Source: Endozoicomonas sp965198415
GTDB lineage: Bacteria; Pseudomonadota; Gammaproteobacteria; Pseudomonadales; Endozoicomonadaceae
Assembly: GCA_965198415.1 (NCBI GenBank)
Contig: CBDAPN010000030.1
Span: forward strand, 248,001-312,000
DNA: 64,000 bases
Direction: 5' to 3'
A program made the position numbers and the translations under genes. The notes under the pieces were generated by a model. It was not told where the DNA came from, ran no database searches, and saw only the letters and a list, made by a program, of their open reading frames with translations. Within the stretch, counting starts at the first letter, position 1, and each line of letters begins with the position of its first letter. Shown here in pieces: positions 25,790-35,197 of this stretch.

Positions 25790-26965
25790 ATGATGGAAAG
25801 TGGTTCTTTGCTCTTCTCTTTTTTTCTGATTTTTACTGGTGCTGCGGTACTCGCAACCGGCGCCCTGTTCTCCCGCCAACCCTTGCTGGTTGCCTATATT
25901 GCCTTAGGGGCATTATTGGGCCCGTTTGGTTTGGAAGTGGTTAACGATACCGATCTGGTCAACGACATTGCCCATGCAGGTATTATATTTTTGCTGTTTT
26001 TGCTGGGGCTGGATATGCAGCCAAGCCATCTTGCTCACCTGCTCAAAAAAACGGCGACGGTAGGACTGCTAAGCTCACTGATTTTTGCCGTCACCGGCTA
26101 CTGGCTCGCACTGGCTTTTGGTCTTCCCCATATAGAAGCCTTGATTGTCGGAGCTGCAATGATGTTTTCCAGCACGATTATCGGTATTAAATTACTTCCT
26201 ACCACCGTGCTGCACCACAAACACACCGGCGAGATGATGGTTAGTCTGCTCTTACTGCAGGATCTAATAGCCATTATTACCCTGCTGATGCTTTACAATC
26301 TAAACCCAAGCCAAAGTACCAGTTACAATGATTTCGTGGTAGCGATTGTTGCCCTGCCCGCACTGATTGTTACCGCTATTATTTTGGTGAAATACCTGCT
26401 GCTCCCACTCATGACCCGGTTTGACCGCTTCCATGAGTATCTTTTTTTGCTTGCCTTGGGCTGGTGTCTGGGTTTTGCGGAGTTGGCCTACAGCCTCAAC
26501 TTGTCCTATGAAATTGGGGCATTTATTGCCGGGATCAGTATTGCTACCAGCCCCATCTCACAGTTCATCGCCATCAACCTTAAGCCGCTACGGGATTTTT
26601 TCCTGGTGCTGTTTTTCTTCTCCATTGGGGCCCGGTTTAATCTGGGTTTGCTGAATCAGGTCATTGTTCCCGCTGCGGTGATGACCGTTGTGGTGGTGGT
26701 TATTAAGCCCATTGTTTTCCGTTTTTTGCTGCGCAAAGTGAGTGAAAAGCGGGCGACAGCTTGGGAGGTAGGGTTTCGTTTGGGGCAGACCAGTGAGTTT
26801 TCTATTTTAATAGCGGCCTTAGCCACTCAGCAGCTGTTAATCGGAGAGATAACGGGCCATATTATTCAGGCCACAGCCATACTCTCCTTGCTTATCTCTT
26901 CTTACATTGTCGCCTGTCGCTTTGAGTCGCCTATTGCTTTTTCAGATCGGTTAAGAAGAGACTAA
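25790..26965 (+). CDS. CPA2 cation/proton antiporter without regulatory domain
   Basis: The 391-residue protein consists only of a Na+/H+ exchanger membrane domain with about 12 hydrophobic segments: LVAYIALGALLGPFGLEV, HAGIIFLLFLLGLDMQPSHL, the AAMMFSSTIIGIKLLP half helix, and YEIGAFIAGISIATSP. Unlike the antiporter at 17.3 kb it has no RCK domain, so gating must differ. The 3' end runs into the terminator of the convergent sohB gene. The transported ion is unknown. Confidence 0.88.
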   Translation: MMESGSLLFSFFLIFTGAAVLATGALFSRQPLLVAYIALGALLGPFGLEVVNDTDLVNDIAHAGIIFLLFLLGLDMQPSHLAHLLKKTATVGLLSSLIFAVTGYWLALAFGLPHIEALIVGAAMMFSSTIIGIKLLPTTVLHHKHTGEMMVSLLLLQDLIAIITLLMLYNLNPSQSTSYNDFVVAIVALPALIVTAIILVKYLLLPLMTRFDRFHEYLFLLALGWCLGFAELAYSLNLSYEIGAFIAGISIATSPISQFIAINLKPLRDFFLVLFFFSIGARFNLGLLNQVIVPAAVMTVVVVVIKPIVFRFLLRKVSEKRATAWEVGFRLGQTSEFSILIAALATQQLLIGEITGHIIQATAILSLLISSYIVACRFESPIAFSDRLRRD

Positions 26966-26984
26966 AAAGCCCCCGGGGAGGCTT
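26963..26984 (-). terminator. Terminator of sohB
   Basis: Read on the minus strand, AAGCC and GGCTT arms with a C/G-rich middle (26967-26984) form a hairpin followed by TTTTTAG. It begins at the sohB stop codon and overlaps the end of the convergent antiporter gene. Confidence 0.6.
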
Positions 26985-28050
26985 AGGAAAAAAATTGCCG
27001 GGAGCTGAAACGATTCCACCAACGCAGCAGCAGATTGTCCAGGGACGATTCTGCTGCCAAACCGAGCTTCTCACCGACGTTCTTTTTCATCACGTATTCA
27101 ATCTGCACCAAGTCGGCGCTGTGTACCTTGCGGTAAATGTATTCATCGCTGGTACAAATCTCATCAATGAGATTGAGAGCGAGCGCTTTTTGTCCGTACC
27201 AAATTTCACCGGTGGACACTGCATCAATATCAACCACCTCTCGTTCACCCTTAACAAACGCTTTGAACAGGGTGTGGGTGTCTTCCATGTCCTGAATGAA
27301 TTTTTGCCGCCCTTTTTCTGTGTTTTCACCCAACACCGTTAGTGTTCGCTTGTACTCTCCGGCGGTGTGCAGTTCGATATCCACGTCATGCTTTTTCAAT
27401 AAGCGGTGCAGATTGGGTAGCTGCGCCATCACTCCGATTGAACCTAAAACGGCAAAAGGTGCAGCGACAATGTGATTGGCCACGCAAGCCATCATGTAAC
27501 CGCCACTGGCGGCGACTTTATCAACCGTGATGGTTAGTTTGACGCCGGCATCACGAACTCTTTTTAGCTGTGAAGCGGCCAAGCCATAGGAGTGTACCAT
27601 CCCGCCACCACTTTCAAGGCGTACCACCACTTCGTCGTGTTCTTTATTGGCAATGGACAGTAAGGCGGTAATCTCTTCGCGCAACGATTTAACCGCAGAA
27701 GCTTTGATATCACCATGAAAATCCAGCACAAAGACTTTTGGCTTGACCTCGGCTGTGGATTTTTGGGCTTGTTCTTTTTGTGCTTTCTTTTTCTCTTTGG
27801 CCTTTATTTTTGCTGCTTTTTCATCTTTTTTGAGTTCAAATTTATCCAGCATGGCGTTTTTTAACTCAGACTGCAGATGCTCGTAATGCTCATTAAGGCG
27901 GGTAATTTCCAAGTGGCCTTTGTGCATTTTTTTGGCCTTCTGCCCAATGGCAGCAATCAGTGCTACAAGCACCACTAACCCACCAATCAGCGTAACGGTT
28001 TTGGCCAGAAATAAAACAAAATCAGCTAAATACTCCAATGTTACCTCCAA
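26983..28050 (-). CDS. sohB: Inner-membrane peptidase SohB
   Basis: A signal-peptide-peptidase-type serine protease of 355 residues in the S49 family. It has an N-terminal membrane helix (about 12-36), a charged Lys/Glu/Ala-rich linker (about 60-100), and the S49 core: VFVLDFHGDIKASAVKSLRE, VVRLESGGGMVHSYG, the nucleophile serine in VAASGGYMMA, and the lysine region AGEYKRTLTV. It cleaves remnant signal peptides or membrane proteins in the inner membrane. Monocistronic, convergent with the antiporter gene. Confidence 0.93.
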   Translation of the reverse strand: MEVTLEYLADFVLFLAKTVTLIGGLVVLVALIAAIGQKAKKMHKGHLEITRLNEHYEHLQSELKNAMLDKFELKKDEKAAKIKAKEKKKAQKEQAQKSTAEVKPKVFVLDFHGDIKASAVKSLREEITALLSIANKEHDEVVVRLESGGGMVHSYGLAASQLKRVRDAGVKLTITVDKVAASGGYMMACVANHIVAAPFAVLGSIGVMAQLPNLHRLLKKHDVDIELHTAGEYKRTLTVLGENTEKGRQKFIQDMEDTHTLFKAFVKGEREVVDIDAVSTGEIWYGQKALALNLIDEICTSDEYIYRKVHSADLVQIEYVMKKNVGEKLGLAAESSLDNLLLRWWNRFSSRQFFS

Positions 28051-28263
28051 AGCGGCTCAGAGCTGCCAAATGATAATTGCCAATAGAATAACCGATTTAT
28101 TGCCGTTAGTGGCTCAAAATTTATAGCCACTGCAAAAGCCGGGAAAAGATTCATACAACCGTTTGAATTTAATTGACAGCTGTAAAAAATACTCATAACC
28201 TGCAAATCTTAGCAACGGTTAACGTTAGTTAACGATGTTTAATGATAAAAAAGGAAAAAAATT

Positions 28264-28578
28264 ATGAGTAGTGTTGCCGACGTCATTGCGTCAATGGAAG
28301 CTCGCTTCAATGCCGATGCCGCCTCAGGCATGGAGGAAGTATTTCAGTTTGTTATCGAAGACGACGAGAGCTACTACCTGGTCGTTAGCGATGACAGTTT
28401 CAACATTGTGAAAGGCACTCACGACGACCCCAGCGTTACCCTGATCATGGACAGTGAAACCATGGTAGGCGTTATGTCCGGAGAAATGGATGGCATGCAG
28501 GCCTTTATGATGGGTAAACTTCGTGCTGAAGGCAATATGATGCTTGCCACTAAACTCAACGCCCTGTTCCCAAATTAA
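28264..28578 (+). CDS. SCP2 sterol-binding domain protein
   Basis: A stand-alone SCP2 domain of 104 residues: VFQFVIEDDESYYLVVSDDS, ADVTLIMDSET-like strand (PSVTLIMDSETMVGVMSGEM), and the C-terminal AFMMGKLRAEGNMMLATKLN helix. Small bacterial SCP2 proteins bind lipids or acyl chains in a hydrophobic tunnel. A purine-rich AAGGAAAAAAATT ribosome site precedes the ATG, and a terminator follows at once, so it is monocistronic. Confidence 0.9.
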   Translation: MSSVADVIASMEARFNADAASGMEEVFQFVIEDDESYYLVVSDDSFNIVKGTHDDPSVTLIMDSETMVGVMSGEMDGMQAFMMGKLRAEGNMMLATKLNALFPN

Positions 28579-28589
28579 TCAAAACACCT

Positions 28590-28619
28590 AAGCTGGTTTT
28601 TTTCTGAACCAGCTTTTTT
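28590..28619 (+). terminator. Intrinsic terminator after the SCP2 gene
   Basis: AAGCTGGTT (28590-28598) pairs with AACCAGCTT (28607-28615), followed by a T run. Confidence 0.8.
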
Positions 28620-28702
28620 ACCTCGCTGTTTTTACCTTATTTTCCACTTTTAAGAAATCACCCGAAATTTTTTATTAGCAAAGAAAATATGATTGGATAA
28701 TA

Positions 28703-29494
28703 TCATAAAAAAATATCCACCAGCTTTCTGGCAATGGTGAATTTCGGCGGCAGCTCAGGGGGATTTTTACGATGAAACCAGTCGCCGAAACAGAGCTCAT
28801 CTTCTTGCAGCGCTATTTCACCGCTGCGGTACTCAGCATGAAACCCAAACATCAGGGCATGGGGAAAGGGCCAGCTTTGGCTAAATTGGTATTGCAGTGT
28901 ACCTACGGTGAGCCCGGTCTCTTCCAACACTTCCCGCCGCACAGCCATTTCAGCACTCTCACCCGGTTCTATAAAACCCGCCACCAGCGTGTGCATTGTA
29001 GAATCTTTGCCATGGCGATGGTGGCGTACCAGAAGCATCTCGTCACCACGGGTCACCAGCACAATAATGCAAGGCGATATTCTTGGGTAAGCACAGTAAT
29101 GACACTGTGGGCACAGCATGGACCACTCCCCTGCCCTAGCTGCCATAGCGTGACCACAGGCACCGCAAAAGGCGTGTTCTTTGCGGGCGGTCAGAATCTG
29201 CAAACCGTGACTGATACAGGCATAAAGATCAGGGTCTCCATCCAAAAACAGCCGACGAACACTGACCGTCTTTACTCCGTCAGGAAGTGTGGGAATGTCA
29301 ATGAATCCAACGGTCTCACCGTGCAAATAGCCCGTCACCAGCGCCGTTGCAGTATCAAACCACTGCGTATCACGCCACCAGAACTCCCCCGCCGGATTAA
29401 CAACAATATCTCCGGCAAAAAATACCAGCAATAGTGCGGGGGACAACTGCGGCTGCAAACCCGTTAAAGGTTGGTAAGACGGTGCGATCTGCAA
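28703..29494 (-). CDS. nudC: NAD-capped RNA / NADH pyrophosphatase
   Basis: The 263-residue protein has the four-cysteine zinc ribbon (FCGACG and CPQCHYCAYPRISP), the Nudix box (GFIEPGESAEMAVRREVLEE followed by TGL), and the NudC signature SQSWPFPHALM. NudC hydrolyses NAD(H) and removes the NAD cap from RNA 5' ends. The start codon is TTG at 29494, set by AAAGGAG seven bases upstream. It lies upstream of nothing else in the operon; dnaQ is next to its 5' side. Confidence 0.93.
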   Translation of the reverse strand: MQIAPSYQPLTGLQPQLSPALLLVFFAGDIVVNPAGEFWWRDTQWFDTATALVTGYLHGETVGFIDIPTLPDGVKTVSVRRLFLDGDPDLYACISHGLQILTARKEHAFCGACGHAMAARAGEWSMLCPQCHYCAYPRISPCIIVLVTRGDEMLLVRHHRHGKDSTMHTLVAGFIEPGESAEMAVRREVLEETGLTVGTLQYQFSQSWPFPHALMFGFHAEYRSGEIALQEDELCFGDWFHRKNPPELPPKFTIARKLVDIFL

Positions 29495-29545
29495 AGCGTG
29501 ACTCCTTTAGGACGATTCCCTGATCTTGTTTTGGTTTGCCTGCGT

Positions 29546-30274
29546 TTATTGCTTCGCCCAGAGGCAGTTGCCGGACTGCTGCTGAATCTGCTCCAGTTTT
29601 GCCCGGTGCTGCTCCAGCTCAGCGCTACTGGCAGCAATTACCGGTAACGCAGGACGCTGTGCGGGCAGTCGGCGAATTGAACTGCCCCCCTGATCGCCGG
29701 CATCGGCTTCCAAATCGCTGCTGCCTAGCATGAGTGCCGTCTGCCCGCCGGTCATGGCCAGATAGACTTCGGCCAGAATTTCAGCATCCAACAGTGCGCC
29801 GTGCAGTGTTCGTGAGGAGTTATCGATAAAATACCGTTTGCACAGTGCGTCCAGATTATTTTTCTGTCCGGGGTGCTTTTTGCGGGCCAGTGCCAGAGTA
29901 TCAACCACACCACAGCACGACGCTACCGCTGGAAAGCCCTGCTTAAGCAGAGCGAACTCATGATCAATAAAACCAACGTCAAACGCAGCGTTATGGATGA
30001 CCAGCTCAGCCCCTTGAATAAACGACAAAAACTCATCGGCAATGGTGCTGAACAGCGGCTTATCGGCCAGCATCTCGTTCGTGATACCGTGCACATTAAT
30101 CGCTTCTTGCTCAACCACTCGCTGGGGGTTGATGTAGACATGGTAATTATTGCCAGTCAGTTTTCGATCGATCATTTCGACACAACCGATTTCGATAATG
30201 CGATGCCCCTGTTTCGGGTCGATGCCGGTGGTTTCGGTATCAAGAATGATCTGTCGATTAGAGGATGTTGACAT
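29546..30274 (-). CDS. dnaQ: DNA polymerase III epsilon subunit (3'-5' proofreading exonuclease)
   Basis: The DEDDh exonuclease motifs are present: ILDTETTGIDPKQGHRIIEI (Exo I), HNAAFDVGFIDHEFALL (Exo II) and HGALLDAEILAEVY (Exo III). A C-terminal tail of about 60 residues should contact the polymerase alpha subunit. The start at 30274 (MSTSSNRQIILDTETTG) matches the family; the open frame continues to 30340 with unrelated residues. It follows rnhA on the same strand, the conserved rnhA-dnaQ pair, although most relatives have them divergent as in E. coli. Confidence 0.92.
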   Translation of the reverse strand: MSTSSNRQIILDTETTGIDPKQGHRIIEIGCVEMIDRKLTGNNYHVYINPQRVVEQEAINVHGITNEMLADKPLFSTIADEFLSFIQGAELVIHNAAFDVGFIDHEFALLKQGFPAVASCCGVVDTLALARKKHPGQKNNLDALCKRYFIDNSSRTLHGALLDAEILAEVYLAMTGGQTALMLGSSDLEADAGDQGGSSIRRLPAQRPALPVIAASSAELEQHRAKLEQIQQQSGNCLWAKQ

Positions 30275-30370
30275 GCTGTAGTCTCGATTTATGAATGCTG
30301 GCCGGCTTGGAGGGAATAACCTTTCTTGCTCTGCGTTCAAGCCAGCTTTTAACGTCAGCAGGAAAGAAAA

Positions 30371-30811
30371 TTACTGGCGGTACAGCCTGGCACCTTGACA
30401 GGCCAAATCATCGGCAATTTCGTTTTCACGATGCCCCGAATGGCCTTTGACCCAACGCCAATCCACGGTATGTTGCTGACACTGTTCGTCCAGTAACTGC
30501 CAAAGATCCTGGTTTTTCACCGGTTTGCCCGCTGCGGTTTTCCAGTTTTTTCGTTTCCACTGTGAAAGCCATTGCGTAATGCCTTTGCGAACGTACTGGG
30601 AGTCTGTGGTCAAAACAACATCGCAGGGGCGCTTCAATGCTTTTAATGCCTCAATGGTTGCCAGCAGTTCCATGCGGTTATTGGTGGTCATGGCCTCACC
30701 GCCAAAGAGCTTTTTCTCTTCTTCTTTGAAGCGCAACAACGCCCCCCAGCCGCCGGGGCCAGGATTTCCCTTGCAGGCTCCGTCGGTAAAAATTTCTACT
30801 TTATGACTCAT
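30371..30811 (-). CDS. rnhA: Ribonuclease HI
   Basis: A 146-residue RNase H that removes RNA from RNA-DNA hybrids. Active-site residues are clear: D in VEIFTDGACKGNPGPGGWGA, E in NNRMELLATIEAL, D in VVLTTDSQYVRKGI, H in VKGHSGHRENEIADDLA and the final D. The start at 30811 (MSHKVEIFTDG) is chosen over 30853 by family comparison; it lies 33 bases before the end of the upstream methyltransferase gene's region, so the genes are tightly packed. Confidence 0.94.
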   Translation of the reverse strand: MSHKVEIFTDGACKGNPGPGGWGALLRFKEEEKKLFGGEAMTTNNRMELLATIEALKALKRPCDVVLTTDSQYVRKGITQWLSQWKRKNWKTAAGKPVKNQDLWQLLDEQCQQHTVDWRWVKGHSGHRENEIADDLACQGARLYRQ

Positions 30812-30843
30812 AATACTCCAGCGTAAGATTCTGTCCGTACTCT

Positions 30844-31638
30844 CTACCCACACTCTCTACCCGCACTCGGCTCGGTCAACGGCTGGCCGACAAATCGTCT
30901 GCGTACATCAGACCACACCTTACGCATCGGAATAATTCCCGGTGTTTCACGGGTCGCTGATAATAGATAAAAACCGCCCATGGGGATTTGCGACCGCTCA
31001 AGGCGTGCTTCAATCGAGTCTCCACGGACGCCGGCCAGCAATCGGCTGAGCGCGCATCTGACCGGGTTAACATAGCCCCCATAAACCACTTTTTCGACCC
31101 TGAAATTTAGCAACGCCAGCCAATCCCTAAGTCTTGACGGCGTAATAAAAGCGGCTTCACGCAACAGGCGGCGCTGACTGGGCACGCACCAGCGGGTAAT
31201 CTGCAGCAAACTATAAGGATTAAAACCGATAATCACCAGCTTACCTTCCGGAATAATGCAATTGGCTGCCTCGCTCAACAGACGGTGGGGGCTATCGGCA
31301 ATCTCAAGGGTGTGCTGCAATAAAACCAGATCCAGGCTGCCCGGCGCCACCGGCCAATGCATAGGGTCAGCAATCAATTGCGTTGCCGAACTCTCAGGCA
31401 TCGGCTGACAACCGAGAATAAACTGTCTTCTTACCGGGCTGTTGCCCAGCAAGTGGGCCTGCCAAGAGAGAGCGTATTGCCCGGCATAAAAACCAAACAC
31501 CGTGGCCGTTTCCCTTTCCAGCAGCTTTTTTTCCTGTTTAACCAGTGCCTGCCCGGTCTCTGAGTCGAGCCAACAACGTAGGTCTGCGGTGCGCTTGGCG
31601 AGGCTGCTTTTACTGCGGTTGTGGAGTCGTCGCATCAT
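30844..31638 (-). CDS. yafS: SAM-dependent methyltransferase, YafS-like
   Basis: The 264-residue protein has a class I methyltransferase C-terminal core: FILGCQPMPESSATQLIADP, then MHWPVAPGSLDLVLLQHTLE and the ADSPHRLLSEA block with PEGKLVIIGFNPYSLLQITR. In E. coli yafS lies between gloB and rnhA, exactly as here, apart from the TnpB fragment wedged between yafS and gloB. The N-terminal glycine-rich SAM loop is weak, as in other members. The substrate is unknown. It is transcribed toward rnhA and dnaQ. Confidence 0.85.
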   Translation of the reverse strand: MMRRLHNRSKSSLAKRTADLRCWLDSETGQALVKQEKKLLERETATVFGFYAGQYALSWQAHLLGNSPVRRQFILGCQPMPESSATQLIADPMHWPVAPGSLDLVLLQHTLEIADSPHRLLSEAANCIIPEGKLVIIGFNPYSLLQITRWCVPSQRRLLREAAFITPSRLRDWLALLNFRVEKVVYGGYVNPVRCALSRLLAGVRGDSIEARLERSQIPMGGFYLLSATRETPGIIPMRKVWSDVRRRFVGQPLTEPSAGRECG

Positions 31639-31693
31639 GCAAATTTTTCATCTTTGCTATTGTTCATATTAACCTCATTACCGGTTGCAGACG

Positions 31694-32095
31694 TTACGCA
31701 CAGCAACCATTACACGTCTTAAGCTTCCCCTGACACTTCACGCTCAATGCCGCCTTGGTCAATCGGGTACTTTGCTTTGAATGCTTCTTTTTGAACTTTG
31801 GATATGTTGCCCTAGCAGCCCAGAGGGTCTTAAATGCTTTCTGTTGATCTTTGAGTGTTTGTTGTAGGATGGCACTGAATACATAAGCTAGAAATGGTAA
31901 TTCTTGCTTGAGCGACACAAGCCGCTTTTCTGCCTCGAAATGGGCAATAGATTGACCTTCTTTATAGTAGGCATCAGTGCGAAAACGAAGGGTGTTGTTA
32001 TAAACAAAACGGGCGCAACCAAACGACCGAGCTAAAAAAGTTTCCTGCTCAGGTGTTGGGTAGAATCGTTCTTTGTAGGCACGTTTTGTTTTCAT
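31694..32095 (-). pseudogene. 5' fragment of an IS200/IS605-type tnpB
   Basis: The first 125 or so codons of a TnpB nuclease gene survive: MKTKRAYKERFYPTPEQETF with the N-terminal HTH region (FGCARFVYNNTLRF) and ILQQTLKDQQKAFKTLWAAR, then KFKKKHSKQSTRLTKAAL. Similarity stops there and the frame ends after a few unrelated residues. The whole RuvC and zinc-ribbon part is missing. The start is taken at 32095, with six extra in-frame codons upstream. It lies between yafS and gloB, a normally contiguous pair. Confidence 0.82.
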
Positions 32096-32152
32096 GTAGC
32101 GAATATCACACAAACACTAAATACCTGTAAACACCTATGATTTCTGGTTTTG

Positions 32153-32206
32153 CAAGCCCTCCACGGGCTTGTTTATGCCCTTGGGTATTTATGCCCTTGG
32201 GTAAAT
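32153..32206. mobile_element. Probable left end of the IS200/IS605-type element: hairpin plus tandem repeat
   Basis: CAAGCCC (32153-32159) pairs with GGGCTTG (32165-32171) around TCCAC, upstream of the tnpB fragment, like the subterminal hairpins of IS200/IS605 ends. Two copies of TTTATGCCCTTGGGTA follow directly; the same unit is repeated at 8.34 kb. Confidence 0.45.
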
Positions 32207-32223
32207 CGAAGGATTATAAGACT

Positions 32224-32994
32224 ATGCCGCACAAAGAGCTCCATATATCGCCCCTATCCGCATTCAGTGATAATTACATCTGGCTGATTCACTCACCCAA
32301 CAACCGTGACGTTCTGGTGGTGGACCCCGGTGACGCCGCACCGGTTGAAACAGCACTGCATCAGCACAACCTCGCTGGCATTTTGATTACCCACCACCAC
32401 CATGATCACACCGGCGGCATAGCAACGCTCACCCGCAACCGCAACATCCCTGTGTTCGGCCCCCCGAACATCAGCGGCATCACCCACCCGCTCAAAGACG
32501 GCGATACCATTAAGCTTTTCGACTGCCAGTTCCATATTATCGCCACCCCCGGCCATACACTCGATCACATCGCCTATTTCACCGACAGCCCCGCCAAACC
32601 GGTGCTGTTTTGCGGTGACACCCTGTTTGCCGGGGGCTGTGGCCGCTTGTTTGAAGGAACAGCCCGGCAAATGCATCAAAGCCTGTCACGACTGGCAGCA
32701 CTGCCTGGGCAGACACAAATCTACTGCGCCCATGAATACACTCAGGCAAACCTGCGCTTTGCTCAAGCGGTAGAGCCGCACAACAGAGCACTGCAGCAAC
32801 GCATTACTGAAGTGAACCGGCAGCGCGCCAATAACCAGCCTAGCGTGCCATCGTCGTTGGCAGAGGAGCTGGCAACCAATCCCTTTTTGCGTACCGACCA
32901 GCCGAGCGTAATCCAAGTGGCCCGGCATCGGGGCAGTGCGACGACACCCGCTGAAATACTAGGGGTAATCCGAGCATGGAAGGATAATTTTTGA
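32224..32994 (+). CDS. gloB: Hydroxyacylglutathione hydrolase (glyoxalase II)
   Basis: A metallo-beta-lactamase-fold enzyme that hydrolyses S-lactoylglutathione in methylglyoxal detoxification. The dinuclear metal motif is THHHHDHTGG, followed by TPGHTLDHIAYF, FCGDTLFAGGCGRLFEG and the C-terminal CAHEYTQANLRFA with the glutathione-binding region. Length of 256 residues is typical. The start at 32224 (MPHKELHISPLSAFSDNY) is chosen; the frame is open to 32137 but that part belongs to the inserted-element flank. It overlaps, at the open-frame level, mltD, which follows it closely. Confidence 0.94.
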   Translation: MPHKELHISPLSAFSDNYIWLIHSPNNRDVLVVDPGDAAPVETALHQHNLAGILITHHHHDHTGGIATLTRNRNIPVFGPPNISGITHPLKDGDTIKLFDCQFHIIATPGHTLDHIAYFTDSPAKPVLFCGDTLFAGGCGRLFEGTARQMHQSLSRLAALPGQTQIYCAHEYTQANLRFAQAVEPHNRALQQRITEVNRQRANNQPSVPSSLAEELATNPFLRTDQPSVIQVARHRGSATTPAEILGVIRAWKDNF

Positions 32995-33035
32995 TAATGG
33001 TACACTACGGGCTAATCGCAACCAGAAACAAATAT

Positions 33036-34634
33036 ATGACCAAAGTCCACTACCACCAAAACGCATTAAAATCGATAAAAGCGCTGACACCACTGGCCAT
33101 TGCTCTGCTGCTAAGCGGCTGTCAGATGCTCAACACAGCCAATGAGCCGATTGCCGCTGAAATACCTAAAAGCGTACCACAAGCGTTCGAACCAACGATA
33201 AACCCCAACACACTACAAACAGAAGAACCAATAGCAGAGCCCATAATAATCGACAACCTTTGGGTGCGGATTCAGTCCGGCCTGTCCATGGATCTGCAGC
33301 AGAACAACGCGCGTATTCGCGCTGAAATTAAATGGTATAAACGACACCCCAATTATTTTGCGCGTATCGCCGAGCGAGCCAAACCCTACCTTCACTTTAT
33401 TGTTGAGGAAGTGGAAGCGAGAGAGATTCCGCTGGAACTGGCACTTATGCCCATCGTCGAGAGCAGCTTCGACCCGTTTGCTTTATCCCACGCCGGTGCC
33501 TCCGGGCTGTGGCAGTTCATGCCTGAAACCGCCAAACACTTCGGCCTTAGCAAAAACTGGTGGTACGATGGTCGTCGCGACGTTGTACACTCTACCCGGG
33601 CTGCGCTGGACTACATGCAAAAACTGCACGCACGATTCAACGACTGGGAGCTGGCACTGGCAGCCTTTAACTCCGGCCCTGGCCGGGTGCAAAAAGCGGT
33701 CAATAAAAATAAAAAACTGGGCAAGTCAACCCGCTTCTGGGATCTTGATCTGCCCAGTGAAACCACGGCCTACGTACCCAAACTGATCGCCTTGGGCAAG
33801 GTGATCCGAAACCCGGCCAAATACGAAGTTAGCCTGCCACACATTCCCAATGAGCCCTACTTTGATCGAGTTGATGTGGCCGGGCAACTGGATATTGCCA
33901 AAGCAGCGCAGCTATCTAACGTTGCCATAGAGGATCTCTATGCGCTTAACCCGGGTCTTAACCGCTGGTCAACACCACCGGAGGGGCCACACCATCTGGT
34001 GGTACCGCTCGCCAATGCAGAGCACTTTCGTACCCAACTGGACACATTACCACCAGAAAACCGGTTAACCTGGCACCGTTACACCGTACAAAGCGGTGAC
34101 AACCTGAGCACTATCGCCGTAGAGTACCGCACCAGCGTTAACGTTTTGCTGGATGTAAACAAACTGGATGACACCCTGATTCGTGCCGGTCAAAGCCTGA
34201 TGATTCCCATGGCCGGGGACGATATTGAAACCTATATACTCAGTGCCAGCCAACGCCTGCAGATGCGCCAAAACCGGTCGGTGAATGGGCGCCAAAAAAT
34301 CGAGTACATGGTGAAATCCGGTGATAGCTTCTGGAGCATCGCCCAAAAGTACGACGTAGGAGTTAACGAGTTGGCACGCTGGAATAACATATCCTCCAGA
34401 GACACCCTGCGAGTCAACCAGAAACTGGCTATTTGGAAAAAACAGGGCAAACCCAATGACGTTGTCCGCAAAGTAAGTTATACCGTGCGATCCGGTGACT
34501 CGCTGGCTAAAATCGCCTCCCGCTTCAACGTCGATGTGGCGCAAATCCAGGACTGGAATACCGACCTGAATGGCAAATACATTCACCCGGGGCAACTGGT
34601 CACACTGTTTGTCAATGTCACCCGCAACAATTAA
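33036..34634 (+). CDS. mltD: Membrane-bound lytic murein transglycosylase D
   Basis: A lipoprotein of about 532 residues: signal and lipobox in LLLSGCQM, a lytic transglycosylase (SLT) domain with catalytic glutamate in MPIVESSFDPFALSHAGASG and LWQFMPETAKHFGL, then three C-terminal LysM repeats (YTVQSGDNLSTIA, YMVKSGDSFWSIA, YTVRSGDSLAKIA). It cleaves peptidoglycan between MurNAc and GlcNAc at the outer membrane. The start at 33036 gives a normal lipoprotein signal; the open frame begins at 32991, overlapping gloB. The gloB-mltD order is conserved in gammaproteobacteria. Confidence 0.93.
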   Translation: MTKVHYHQNALKSIKALTPLAIALLLSGCQMLNTANEPIAAEIPKSVPQAFEPTINPNTLQTEEPIAEPIIIDNLWVRIQSGLSMDLQQNNARIRAEIKWYKRHPNYFARIAERAKPYLHFIVEEVEAREIPLELALMPIVESSFDPFALSHAGASGLWQFMPETAKHFGLSKNWWYDGRRDVVHSTRAALDYMQKLHARFNDWELALAAFNSGPGRVQKAVNKNKKLGKSTRFWDLDLPSETTAYVPKLIALGKVIRNPAKYEVSLPHIPNEPYFDRVDVAGQLDIAKAAQLSNVAIEDLYALNPGLNRWSTPPEGPHHLVVPLANAEHFRTQLDTLPPENRLTWHRYTVQSGDNLSTIAVEYRTSVNVLLDVNKLDDTLIRAGQSLMIPMAGDDIETYILSASQRLQMRQNRSVNGRQKIEYMVKSGDSFWSIAQKYDVGVNELARWNNISSRDTLRVNQKLAIWKKQGKPNDVVRKVSYTVRSGDSLAKIASRFNVDVAQIQDWNTDLNGKYIHPGQLVTLFVNVTRNN

Positions 34635-34882
34635 CGCAGGGAGCTAACTCTTTAAGGAAAAATAGGGTCACACAGGGTGAAACTAAGCGAACATTTCACC
34701 CTCAATCGAACCTGAAACCGCGCTAATGTTTATGCACAGTCAGGAAGCTGATCAAGTATAGCGGCTGTAGCGAGGGGAAAGAGAGCGACTGAAAGTTTAC
34801 CACCAGCAGCATCTTTTAACCGTGAGCACATTCACACCCGTTTTAAGTTTGACTCACGCCACACACTTAAACGCAGTGGATG

Positions 34883-35197
34883 CTAACGGTTAAAATTATT
34901 ATACGACCGTTGTTTTCTGGTACCCGTTGGAGTTCGGCGTTGAACAGACTTTCGTTGCCGGGCCTCATTCACCCGCAAAACGCGACCGGCTATCTCTTTG
35001 CCGTTCATCACCATCGCTGCTTCGGCTTCGGACTCTTTCTCAAAGGTGATAAAAGCAAACCCCCTTGAGCGACCGGTTTCACGATCCCGCATCAGCTTAA
35101 TATCTTCAATGAGGCCAAATGTTTCAAATGCTTGCTCTAAATCTTCTTCGACGGCGGTATAAGCAAGATTACCGATGTATAAAGTCCTTTTATCCAT
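34883..35197 (-). CDS. RNA-binding protein with single RRM domain
   Basis: The 104-residue protein has RNP2 (LYIGNLAY) and RNP1 (RGFAFITF) motifs in one RRM, followed by a basic tail (RQRKSVQRRTPTGTRKQR). Such small RRM proteins occur in proteobacteria and cyanobacteria, sometimes cold-induced, and bind single-stranded RNA. It is monocistronic. Confidence 0.93.
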   Translation of the reverse strand: MDKRTLYIGNLAYTAVEEDLEQAFETFGLIEDIKLMRDRETGRSRGFAFITFEKESEAEAAMVMNGKEIAGRVLRVNEARQRKSVQRRTPTGTRKQRSYNNFNR

